From Chryseobacterium artocarpi (GTDB lineage: Bacteria; Bacteroidota; Bacteroidia; Flavobacteriales; Weeksellaceae): a stretch of 64,000 nucleotides of DNA. The stretch is from the NCBI RefSeq assembly GCF_001684975.1, contig NZ_MAYH01000048.1, positions 186,001-250,000 of the forward strand, given 5' to 3'. The translations under genes were made by a program, and so were the position numbers. The notes beneath the pieces were generated by a model that was given only the letters and a program-made list of their open reading frames with translations, searched no databases and was not told the origin of the DNA. Positions 28,768-36,980 of the stretch are shown piece after piece (within the stretch, counting starts at the first letter, position 1; the number at the start of each line of letters is the position of its first letter).

Positions 28768-29853
28768 ATGGAAATTGAAATTAATATGATTAATGTCGAA
28801 GATGGGGATGCTATCATTCTTATGTTAAAGAATTCAGAAAAAAAATCTTTAATTGTTATTGATGGTGGATATAAAGCTCATTATCCGAAAATCAAGAAAA
28901 GACTTGAAGAAGTTCTTCCTCTGTATGATAACAAAATAGATTTGCTCATTTGTACTCATTATGATAACGATCATATAGGAGGTGTTGAAAAAATTCTTGA
29001 TGACTATCATCAAATAGTTCAAGAAATATGGATTCACACAATAAAGGAAACTGTGGATGAGGAAATTCATTTCCTTGGCAAACAACTAACAGAATTAAAA
29101 CAAAATTTATTGTTGGAAGATATTGATATTGATTCTAGTAGCAAATATATTATTGAAGGTTATGAAGATTTATTGAGGGTTGTAAGAAAAATTCGTGATT
29201 ATGGTTTGGAGGATAAAATGTCTCAAGTATTTAAAGGCAAAGAATTTGGTAAGTTTCCTATCTTTTCAGTGATTGGTCCAACGTACGATTTCTACAGACA
29301 AAATCTCCCTGCTTTAAAATCTGAAGCAATTGAAGAAGATCTTAAGGCTAATTTCGACCATCGTTTTTCTTCTGGTATTCCTAAGCTAAGTGAATATCTA
29401 AAAAATTCATTGAATACTTCGGGTAACGAAGCTGATTGTAAAAATTTAGAAGTTAGCAGTTTAAGAAATGGAGTAACAGCAACAAATATGGTCAGTATCG
29501 TTACTCTACTACAATTTGACAATAAAAAATTTTTATTTACAGGAGATGCCGGTATTGAATCATTCGAAAAGCATATTCCGAATTGGGATACCGATCTAAA
29601 AGACTTATATTTTTTAGACTTACCTCATCACGGAAGTAAAAACAATACTTCGAAGAAAATGATTGATGTATTTAATCCTAATTATGTGTTTGTATCTGCA
29701 AGAAGTAGAAATAATCGTCCATCTTCTCATATTGAAAGCTGTATAAAATCAAGAAAAAACCTTGTCAGATTTGAAATAACAAACAGAGACTCTAAAACAT
29801 GGTATATAAAAATAGATCAAGACGGAAATTTTAGTAGAATATTTAGAATATAA
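28768..29853 (+). CDS. ComEC-type MBL-fold metallo-hydrolase
   Basis: The 361-residue protein has the metal motif THYDNDHIGG (H64, D66, D68, H69), the HxDxDH variant of the metallo-beta-lactamase fold seen in the hydrolase domain of ComEC. Further ligand motifs are FLFTGDAG and LPHHGSKNN. It is soluble, with no ComEC membrane domain. Members of this group hydrolyse nucleotides, phosphodiesters or DNA; the substrate cannot be read here. About 120 residues between the first and second metal motifs are charged and helical, an insertion relative to a minimal fold. It follows the mutasome on the same strand with its own promoter. Confidence 0.72.
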   Translation: MEIEINMINVEDGDAIILMLKNSEKKSLIVIDGGYKAHYPKIKKRLEEVLPLYDNKIDLLICTHYDNDHIGGVEKILDDYHQIVQEIWIHTIKETVDEEIHFLGKQLTELKQNLLLEDIDIDSSSKYIIEGYEDLLRVVRKIRDYGLEDKMSQVFKGKEFGKFPIFSVIGPTYDFYRQNLPALKSEAIEEDLKANFDHRFSSGIPKLSEYLKNSLNTSGNEADCKNLEVSSLRNGVTATNMVSIVTLLQFDNKKFLFTGDAGIESFEKHIPNWDTDLKDLYFLDLPHHGSKNNTSKKMIDVFNPNYVFVSARSRNNRPSSHIESCIKSRKNLVRFEITNRDSKTWYIKIDQDGNFSRIFRI

Positions 29854-29910
29854 GGTCTTAACTATCGTAATTTTTTTAAAATTTTCCAACATTATAATCC
29901 TCTCCTATAT

Positions 29911-29918
29911 TATATTTG
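29911..29918 (+). promoter_or_regulatory. -7 box for the histone-H1-like gene
   Basis: TATATTTG exactly matches TAnnTTTG, 29 bases before the ATG at 29948. Confidence 0.5.
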
Positions 29919-29947
29919 CAATTATTTTAAATACTCATTAAATCATT

Positions 29948-30124
29948 ATGAAAGAACTTATCGAAAAAATCAACACAGAGTTTGAGTCATTTTCAACAGA
30001 AGCAAATCAACAATCCGAAAAAGGGAATAAAGCAGCTGGAACTAGAGCTAGGAAGGCAGCATTAGAACTAAGCAAATTATTTAAAGAGTTCCGAAAAGTT
30101 TCGGTTGAAGAATCTAAAAAATAG
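29948..30124 (+). CDS. Histone H1-like small protein
   Basis: This 58-residue frame encodes a lysine- and alanine-rich helical protein starting MKELIEKINTEFESF. It continues with GNKAAGTRARKAALEL and ends EFRKVSVEESKK. This is the form of the small histone-H1-like (Hc1-related) DNA-associated proteins found throughout Bacteroidetes. It has a good promoter box 29 bases upstream and a terminator 12 bases downstream, so it is a single-gene unit. Probably nucleoid-associated. Confidence 0.82.
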   Translation: MKELIEKINTEFESFSTEANQQSEKGNKAAGTRARKAALELSKLFKEFRKVSVEESKK

Positions 30125-30135
30125 AGGTATTTATA

Positions 30136-30160
30136 AAAAGCCTGCAATAGCAGGTTTTTT
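30136..30160 (+). terminator. Terminator of the histone-H1-like gene
   Basis: Arms CCTGC (30141-30145) and GCAGG (30150-30154) with an AATA loop sit between an A run and a T run. Confidence 0.7.
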
Positions 30161-30488
30161 GTTTTAATTTTAAATAAAAATTGAATGTCAATTAATTTAT
30201 TTAAATGTGATAAAAGATCACTGATTAAAACGCAAATATATTGGCTTCAAAAAATTGCAAGAAAAAATTAACATAAGAATACTGAGAAAATAAAACTTTA
30301 GATTTATAAGACTAATGCCTTGCAACTAATTTCCAATTTCTAATAGTTTGAGGAGCTTTGTTAAATTCCAAAGTTATCTATGCTATTTCTGATTTAAAAA
30401 ATAAAATTACTTATTCTCTTTAATACTTTTAAATAATAAAATCACATTACTTTTTGTTTACAAAAGAAGCATTCACAAAATTTATTCT
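30161..30488. other. AT-rich intergenic region
   Basis: I see no reading frame of useful length, RNA gene or strong structure in these roughly 330 bases. The only local symmetry is GTGAT/ATCAC around 30207-30221. Confidence 0.4.
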
Positions 30489-30496
30489 TATTTTTG
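30489..30496 (+). promoter_or_regulatory. -7 box for the siderophore receptor operon
   Basis: TATTTTTG exactly matches TAnnTTTG and ends nine bases before the ATG at 30506, so the leader is only a few bases. Confidence 0.5.
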
Positions 30497-30505
30497 CGAC
30501 TTATT

Positions 30506-30847
30506 ATGCTAAAAACACTGAAAACTTTTTTTGTTTTTTCATTGTTGTTGATTTTTCTATCGAATGTCAGCGGAATAAGCGTATGTCTCGAACACGCAAA
30601 ACATTCAGTTACTAAGATTACCGATAAAAAAGATTCCAAAGGAGAAAAATCAAAAACTATCTCTCAGGACGATGAATGTCAGTGTGATTTGCACTTGCAT
30701 ATGAATGCAAGTATTCTTCCGGAAATTCAACATCTAGATTTTACTCTAAATACATCGAACAAAAGCGAAATGCCTCAAACAAAGGCAAAAACCTACCGTT
30801 GCTTACTCGATTATTTTTCATCAAGAGCACCTCCCTGTCTTTCATAA
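30506..30847 (+). CDS. Small exported Cys/His-rich protein upstream of a TonB receptor
   Basis: The 113-residue product has a signal peptide (LKTFFVFSLLLIFLSNVSG) and then scattered metal-ligand-like residues: CLEHAKH, ECQCDLHLHMN and, near the end, RCLLDYFSSRAPPCLS. Small proteins with this look occur before TonB-dependent receptors for metals in Bacteroidetes (compare the HYC_CC_PP group), but the assignment is tentative. A TTG at 30494 extends the frame by four codons and overlaps the promoter box, so the ATG is preferred. About 145 bases separate it from the receptor gene. Confidence 0.6.
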   Translation: MLKTLKTFFVFSLLLIFLSNVSGISVCLEHAKHSVTKITDKKDSKGEKSKTISQDDECQCDLHLHMNASILPEIQHLDFTLNTSNKSEMPQTKAKTYRCLLDYFSSRAPPCLS

Positions 30848-30959
30848 TTTTAGTTTTCTTTAAAAGCTAAAACTCTTTGCCTACAGATTTTCCAGTCTGT
30901 AACGACAGTTTTGTGAATATTTGGATTTAAATAAATCTAAGATATTCTTTTTCTAATAG

Positions 30960-30977
30960 GGATATTTTCAAATATCC
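30960..30977 (+). promoter_or_regulatory. Inverted repeat before the siderophore receptor start
   Basis: GGATATTTTCAAATATCC has perfect 8-base arms around two bases, 14 bases before the receptor ATG. It may be an operator for a metal-responsive regulator or a leader hairpin. No regulator gene lies nearby. Confidence 0.4.
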
Positions 30978-30991
30978 ACTTCATTATTTTT

Positions 30992-33307
30992 ATGTCATTT
31001 AATTTTTATAAAGCTGGAATAATTCATTTTATTTCCAATAAGCCATTTCAGTTGGCAACCTCAAGTTTTATATTGTTTTCAACCGCAGTTAAAGCTCAAA
31101 AAAAACAAGCAGATTCTATCTCTGCAACTATACAAACCGTAGAAGTTGTAGGAAGAAAATCGAAAGATTACACTTCCGATTATTCATTTGCAGCCACAAA
31201 GGTTGCGATGAAAAATAAAGATCTTCCGCTTACACTAAATACTGTAACTAAAGAGCTCATTAACGACAGACAGGCGTTCAGATTGGGTGATGTTCTCAAA
31301 AATGTAGCGGGAGTTTCCAATGCAAGTTTTTATAATCAATACAGCCTCAGAGGAATTAGTCAGAATGAAGAAGGACAAATCATCAATGGGATGCGTACCA
31401 GACAATATTATTTCCTTCAACCGATGACGCCACATATCGAGCGTGTGGAAGTTTTTAAAGGTCCGGCAAGCATTACGATGTCAAGTGTAGATCCTGGTGG
31501 AACGATTAATATGGTGACAAAAAAACCACTGGCAAATCCTCGTAATGAAGTAAGTTTATCGGGGGGAAGCTTCGATACCTACCGGCTTACCGCAGATTTG
31601 ACTGGTTCTTTGAATAAAAGCAAAACACTTTTGTACCGTTTAAATGCAGCACATCAGGATGCCAAATCTTTCCGTGATCATGTGAAAAACAACGGACTTT
31701 TAATTGCGCCTTCCTTATCATTTATTCCAAGTGATAAAACGTCAATCAACGTTGAGATGATCTACAATGAAATGAACGGAAATCTCGACCGAGGACAACC
31801 GATTTTCGGAGCTGTTGCAGGAAAAACAGATCTGAACAGTACACCAATCAGTCTCAATTTAGGCGCACCCGGAGATTATTTTAAAACAAAAGACCTGACT
31901 TTGATGGGGAGTCTGGCACATCATTTCAATAAAAACATCAGTTTTAATGCTTCTTATATGAAGCAATTTTGGGATGAGGATACACACGAAACCAGAACCA
32001 CTAATTCTTTTGTTCCGGATATCAATAACCAAGCGATTTCCAGTTTGGCAATGATGCAGTATCAGGAGCGAATTCAGCATTGGGCAGTTGATAACATTAA
32101 TGCGTATTTTAATTTCACTTATAAAACCGGAGCTTTTGAGCATCAAACGTTGGTGGGTTACGACAGCCATATCTGGGAGAAAAAAAGTGGAGGAAAACAA
32201 GATATAGCAAAAGGTTTCTTAATGAAAGACGGAACCGTAAGTTCATCCTATAATCCTGCCAATTCCTCTTTGTACCAAACAATGATTTATAATGGAATTA
32301 CACTTCCCAAACCCAATGTCAACCCGTTTGATTTAACACCTGGAGAAATCAATCATCAGGGAAATTCTTATTCTGTTTTAAATGTGATTAATCCTTTACC
32401 AACAGCTCTTACAAGCACTCATTCAGCATACCTTCAACATCTTTTAATCTGGAAAAAATTCAAACTTTTAGCAGGGTTAAGACAGGAATGGTTTCAGGAT
32501 ATTACCAATTACAAAAAAGAAGAAGAAAGTTCTTTTACCAATCAAAAAATGCTTTACAGAGTGGGTTTAACGTATAGTCTTACGAAAAACACAAATATTT
32601 ACGCCACTTATCTGACAGGGTATCAACCACAATCGAACACCATTTCCCTGATGCCTCAAACCATCAACTTTACGGGGGCAATTTCCGCTTCATTGTATAA
32701 GCCGTTATTGTCAGACTTAAAAGAATTTGGGGTTAAAACAAAACTCTTAAAAAAGATTGATGCAAGTTTTTCAATCTACGAAATTAATCAGAAAAATATT
32801 CTGGTAAATGCCAATAATCCTGTAGAACCCGACCAATTGATTCAGCGTGGCGCGGACAGAAGCCGTGGTTTTGAGGCAGAACTTACCGGACATATTCTTC
32901 CTCAATGGCATATTTACGCAGGTTACAGCTATATTGATGCTAAAGTTTTGGATGATTCCAATCCTGCATTGATTGGTTTGGCTAAAGAAAACACTTCGAA
33001 AAATTCAGTCAATATCTGGACGAGGTACAACTTTACGAACATTCAGGCCTTAAAAGGCTTCGGAATCGGTGCGGGAATGTTGTATCAAAGCAAAAAAATC
33101 CCTTGGTACACGAGAAGTTTTGAACTTCCCGCCTATACGACTTTGGACGCAGCATTATACTATTTCGTTCCTCAAACCAAACTCCAACTGGCTCTGAATG
33201 TAAACAATATCACAAATACAACTTATTGGGTGGGCGCTCAGAATTATTTGAGACTTTTCCCGGGTGCACCACGAAACTATTTATTTACAGCAACTTATAA
33301 AATTTAA
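30992..33307 (+). CDS. TonB-dependent siderophore receptor
   Basis: The 771-residue protein has an N-terminal export signal ending near VKAQ. A plug domain follows (LPLTLNTVTKELINDRQ, DVLKNVAGVSN, YSLRGISQ, RVEVFKGPASITMSS, DPGGTINMVTKKPL), then a 22-strand-type barrel ending in the aromatic-terminated strand NYLFTATYKI. The plug wording is that of FhuA-type ferric-siderophore receptors. It lacks the carboxypeptidase-like N-domain seen in SusC proteins. It is followed within 3 bases by two ABC permease genes and an ATPase gene, so import across the outer membrane is paired with an inner-membrane transporter. The DNA here looks richer in G+C than the defence region. Confidence 0.85.
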   Translation: MSFNFYKAGIIHFISNKPFQLATSSFILFSTAVKAQKKQADSISATIQTVEVVGRKSKDYTSDYSFAATKVAMKNKDLPLTLNTVTKELINDRQAFRLGDVLKNVAGVSNASFYNQYSLRGISQNEEGQIINGMRTRQYYFLQPMTPHIERVEVFKGPASITMSSVDPGGTINMVTKKPLANPRNEVSLSGGSFDTYRLTADLTGSLNKSKTLLYRLNAAHQDAKSFRDHVKNNGLLIAPSLSFIPSDKTSINVEMIYNEMNGNLDRGQPIFGAVAGKTDLNSTPISLNLGAPGDYFKTKDLTLMGSLAHHFNKNISFNASYMKQFWDEDTHETRTTNSFVPDINNQAISSLAMMQYQERIQHWAVDNINAYFNFTYKTGAFEHQTLVGYDSHIWEKKSGGKQDIAKGFLMKDGTVSSSYNPANSSLYQTMIYNGITLPKPNVNPFDLTPGEINHQGNSYSVLNVINPLPTALTSTHSAYLQHLLIWKKFKLLAGLRQEWFQDITNYKKEEESSFTNQKMLYRVGLTYSLTKNTNIYATYLTGYQPQSNTISLMPQTINFTGAISASLYKPLLSDLKEFGVKTKLLKKIDASFSIYEINQKNILVNANNPVEPDQLIQRGADRSRGFEAELTGHILPQWHIYAGYSYIDAKVLDDSNPALIGLAKENTSKNSVNIWTRYNFTNIQALKGFGIGAGMLYQSKKIPWYTRSFELPAYTTLDAALYYFVPQTKLQLALNVNNITNTTYWVGAQNYLRLFPGAPRNYLFTATYKI

Positions 33308-33310
33308 ACT

Positions 33311-34756
33311 ATGGCTTTTTCAAACTTGAAACTCTTGGTAAGAAAAACCCGGCAGGATTTGTTTAAAAGTAAACAAAACCAGCTAATCGCGGTTACCGTT
33401 CTCCTATTTTGCTTCCTGAGCATCGGAATCGGATTTACAAAGTATGGCGAAACCTATTCAAAAGTAAAAGAATACCGCAAAGAAACCCGTGAAAACTGGG
33501 AACACAGACCTGACAAACATCCTCACAGAATGGCGCATTACGGCTATTTGGTGTTCAGAATCGGTCATCCGCTGAGTATATTTGATAAGGGTTTGGATGA
33601 TTATCTCGGAAATGTCATTTTCCTTGAAGCGCACAAACAGAATACTGCTAATCTTTCGGAAGCGGGTAGTTCCGGAATTCTCGTGCGTTTCGGAGCATTC
33701 AGCTCGGCATTTATTCTTCAGGTTATTGTTCCTTTGATTATTTTATTCCTTGGCTTTGGATTGATTGTCCGTGAAAGAGAAGATGCAACATTGAAAATCC
33801 TTACCGTTCAAGGTGCTTCGCCAAGAGCTATTTTATGGGGGAAAATTCTTGGACTCTGGCAGTTTTCTTTAGTGTTTTTAATTCCTGTGATTCCTGTTGT
33901 TTTATTGATGGGAATCTTGGCAGAAGCCAATGATTTCGGTGATATTTTATCCAGAGTATTAGTGATTTTTCCTGCATATATGGTGTACTATTTTTTTTTC
34001 TGTACGCTGACGGTTTTAATTTCTGCCAAAAGCAAAGCTTCGTCATCGGCTTTGATCAGTTTAATTGGTTCGTGGTTGATTTTGGTGATTTTCTTACCCA
34101 AAGGAATTCAGTTTGCAGCACAGAATCTCTATCCTACTCCATCAAGAATTGCCTTCGAAACTCAGGTGGAAGAAGATGTCTTGAAAGTTGGTGACAGTCA
34201 CAATCCGAACGACCCGCATTTTAAGCATATTAAAGATTCTTTACTCGCAAAATACAATGTAAAAACCACCGACGAACTTCCCGTCAATTACGGAGGAATC
34301 GTCATGAAAGAAGGCGAAAGAATCAGTGCAAAATTGTATGTTGACCATTTGAAAAAACTTCAGAATCAATATAATCAACAGCAGAAACTGAATGAAATTT
34401 TCGGGTTTATCAATCCTGTGATGGCAATTAAAAACCTGTCAATGACCACTTCAGGAACCGATTATTTTGCGTATCAGCAATTTCAGAATCAAGCGGAAAG
34501 TTACCGTTACAAACTTGCACAGCGAATGAATGACCTGCAAATTGAACAAATCAGCAACATCAAACCCAAAGAAGGCGAAAAACCGGCAATGGTTGACCAC
34601 GAAAACTGGCAGAAGTTTCCAGATTTCCAGTATGAATTTACTTCACTTAAAGACAGTTTAAGCCATCAGCTTCTTTCGTTGATGGCAATTATTTTCTGGC
34701 TTTTAGTCTGTGTTTTGATGGTTGAATTAAGCGCTAAAAATTTAAAATTAATCTAA
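33311..34756 (+). CDS. ABC-2 type permease (DUF3526-like), first subunit
   Basis: The 481-residue membrane protein has an N-terminal helix (about 24-42), a cluster of four or five helices at about 130-270 and a last helix near 455-475. A large extracytoplasmic domain sits between helices 1 and 2 and another before the last helix. This is the DUF3526 ABC-2 permease layout. It contains the coupling-region phrase REREDATLKILTVQGASPR. The stop overlaps the next start by one base (TAATG), showing tight coupling with the second permease. The substrate may be linked to siderophore or iron handling by context. Confidence 0.75.
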   Translation: MAFSNLKLLVRKTRQDLFKSKQNQLIAVTVLLFCFLSIGIGFTKYGETYSKVKEYRKETRENWEHRPDKHPHRMAHYGYLVFRIGHPLSIFDKGLDDYLGNVIFLEAHKQNTANLSEAGSSGILVRFGAFSSAFILQVIVPLIILFLGFGLIVREREDATLKILTVQGASPRAILWGKILGLWQFSLVFLIPVIPVVLLMGILAEANDFGDILSRVLVIFPAYMVYYFFFCTLTVLISAKSKASSSALISLIGSWLILVIFLPKGIQFAAQNLYPTPSRIAFETQVEEDVLKVGDSHNPNDPHFKHIKDSLLAKYNVKTTDELPVNYGGIVMKEGERISAKLYVDHLKKLQNQYNQQQKLNEIFGFINPVMAIKNLSMTTSGTDYFAYQQFQNQAESYRYKLAQRMNDLQIEQISNIKPKEGEKPAMVDHENWQKFPDFQYEFTSLKDSLSHQLLSLMAIIFWLLVCVLMVELSAKNLKLI

Positions 34757-36102
34757 TGAATCATTATTTATATAAACAGTTTTACCGCAACAAAGCCTAT
34801 CTTATTTCTCTGCTAATTCTACTTTTTGCAGGGTTGAGCTCTTTGTACACCGGTAAAAAATTCCTCGATAGAAACGAAGACATTATTGCGAAAAGTGCAA
34901 CCTATCAAAAAAATAGTCTCGACAAAAATGCGGCCTTACACAACGACGACATCGGTCTTTTGCTGTATTACGTGAAATTCAATCTGGTAAATGAAATGCC
35001 AAAACTGGCCGCTTTAAATATTGGTTTAAGAGATTTGAATCCTTCAATTCAGGGCGTGACGATTAGAAATCTGGAGGAACAGAAAAACAATTCCGATTTT
35101 TTCAATCCTGCAAATGCTGCGGTCGGAAATTTCGATTTTTCGTTTGTGCTTGTTTTTCTTTTTCCATTGGTTATTATTGCTTTTTGCTACAACATCATTT
35201 CTGAAGATCAGGAAAAAGGAACCTGGAAACTGCTTTCTGTTCAAAGTCAAAAAATAAGAACACTGATTGATGCTAAACTCTTAATTCGTTTACTGGCCGT
35301 CAGTTCGGTTTATTTTTTATTGCTAATTATAGCAGTAATGTACATTAAAATTCCGGTAGATTCTACATTTGCCATTTTCACGTTGGCAGGTTTGCTCTAT
35401 ATTATTTTCTGGTTTGCGCTTTGTCGCTGGATCATCGGTTATCAGAAATCATCTTCGTGGAATGCTTTAGCGCTAGTTATTTTCTGGATGGGAATGAATT
35501 TCATTATTCCAATGACGGGAAATATGGTTATTCAGAAACTCGTTCCCGTAAAAGAAGGTTTGCAGGCACAAATTGAACAGCGGGAAGGTTATCACAACAA
35601 ATGGGATGAAGCGAAAGTTCCGACGATGCAGAAATTCCATAAGATTTATCCGCAGTTCAGCCAATACACTGTAGATGAAAATGTTAAATCATCATACATA
35701 TGGTATTACGCAATGCAGCATATGGCGGATGTTGAATCTGAGAAATCATCCAAACAATATCACGAAAAAATGCATCGCAGAAACAACGCTGCCATTTATT
35801 TAGGCTATATTTTACCTAACGTTCATACGCAATTGGTTCAAAGTGAAATCGCCAAAACAGGAATGGAAAATCACCTGAATTACTCTGAAGGTTTAAAAAA
35901 TTTCCACGAGAAACAAAGACTGTTCTTCTATCCATCAATTTTTGAAAATGTAAATGGAAAAACCATCGACTGGACGAAGCAAACGGTGAAAACCTTTACC
36001 GATTCGGCGAAAACAAATCTTTTAGCCGTGTTTCTTCCTTACATTATCTTTATTTCATTATTCTTAATTCTTTCACAAATTAAATTTAGAAAGCTATGTT
36101 AA
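34756..36102 (+). CDS. ABC-2 type permease (DUF3526-like), second subunit
   Basis: The 448-residue membrane protein repeats the plan of the preceding permease: an N-terminal helix (AYLISLLILLFAGLSSLY), an extracytoplasmic segment, a helix cluster at about 125-260 with SEDQEKGTWKLLSVQSQ, a second external segment and a final helix (FLPYIIFISLFLILSQ). The two probably form a heterodimer. It overlaps the ATPase gene by 7 bases. Confidence 0.75.
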   Translation: MNHYLYKQFYRNKAYLISLLILLFAGLSSLYTGKKFLDRNEDIIAKSATYQKNSLDKNAALHNDDIGLLLYYVKFNLVNEMPKLAALNIGLRDLNPSIQGVTIRNLEEQKNNSDFFNPANAAVGNFDFSFVLVFLFPLVIIAFCYNIISEDQEKGTWKLLSVQSQKIRTLIDAKLLIRLLAVSSVYFLLLIIAVMYIKIPVDSTFAIFTLAGLLYIIFWFALCRWIIGYQKSSSWNALALVIFWMGMNFIIPMTGNMVIQKLVPVKEGLQAQIEQREGYHNKWDEAKVPTMQKFHKIYPQFSQYTVDENVKSSYIWYYAMQHMADVESEKSSKQYHEKMHRRNNAAIYLGYILPNVHTQLVQSEIAKTGMENHLNYSEGLKNFHEKQRLFFYPSIFENVNGKTIDWTKQTVKTFTDSAKTNLLAVFLPYIIFISLFLILSQIKFRKLC

Positions 36103-36791
36103 AAACCATCAATCTACATAAAAAATACAACGATTTTACAGCTTTAAAATCTTTAAACCTCGAAATTCAGGAAGGTGAAATCTTCGCTCTTCTCGGGCAA
36201 AACGGAGCCGGGAAAAGTACAACGATCAATATTTTATTAGGATTAATTAAAGCCACTTCAGGTGATGCTTTTATCAATAATATTTCCGTAAAGGAACATC
36301 CTGAAAAAATAAAAAAGCATTTGGCATATATCCCTGAAACGGTATTGCTTTATCCCAATTTGACAGGAATTGAAAATCTTGACTTCTTCTCGAAAATTGC
36401 AGGTTTTAATTATGATAAAAGTGAGCTTTCAGCATTGTTGAAACGTACAGGACTACAGGAAATTGCTCACGAAAAAACTCTCGGCGGTTATTCCAAAGGA
36501 ATGCGTCAAAAAGTTGGAATCGCTATCGCACTCGCCAAAGACGCCAAAGTTCTTCTTCTTGATGAACCAACAAGCGGACTCGACCCGATTGCCACCGCAG
36601 AATTTACAGAAATTGTAAGACAATTGGGAAATGAAGGACGAACTGTTTTAATGGCAACGCACGATATTTTTAATGCCGTAAGTGTTGCTACTAATATTGG
36701 AATAATGAAGCAGGGAGAGCTGGTACAGAATCTACCGTCAAAAGCTTTTTCTGCTGAGGAATTGCAGGAATTGTACTTGAAGACAATTTAA
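36096..36791 (+). CDS. ABC transporter ATP-binding protein
   Basis: The 231-residue protein has all ABC motifs: Walker A GQNGAGKST, signature GGYSKGMRQ, Walker B VLLLDEPTSGLDP and the H-loop in MATHD. It energises the two permeases encoded just upstream, with which it overlaps. Single-domain, cytoplasmic, CcmA/NosF-like. Last gene of the receptor-exporter operon. Confidence 0.88.
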   Translation: MLKTINLHKKYNDFTALKSLNLEIQEGEIFALLGQNGAGKSTTINILLGLIKATSGDAFINNISVKEHPEKIKKHLAYIPETVLLYPNLTGIENLDFFSKIAGFNYDKSELSALLKRTGLQEIAHEKTLGGYSKGMRQKVGIAIALAKDAKVLLLDEPTSGLDPIATAEFTEIVRQLGNEGRTVLMATHDIFNAVSVATNIGIMKQGELVQNLPSKAFSAEELQELYLKTI

Positions 36792-36811
36792 ATAATACAA
36801 TTCTTTTGAAT

Positions 36812-36847
36812 AACTATGAAATACCATCGAGGTGTTTCATAGTTTTT
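36812..36847 (+). terminator. Terminator of the siderophore receptor/ABC operon
   Basis: Ten-base arms AACTATGAAA (36812-36821) and TTTCATAGTT (36835-36844) are followed by Ts. ACC/GGT inside the loop can extend the stem. Confidence 0.75.
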
Positions 36848-36980
36848 CTAGGAACTTTAATAGTGGTAAAAGTAAATAGTCTTTATAAAAAGAATCACAG
36901 CAAAGATTAAGAAAACAAATAATTATAATATTTGATAATCTTAAATTGCTCAAACATTTCAATTTTGAAATTTAAAAAGT

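Noticed and set aside
28768..29853. MBL protein as the MBL component of an AVAST type I system with the STAND genes
   Set aside because: It lies 19 kb away with its own promoter and many unrelated genes between; no trypsin-like partner is present.
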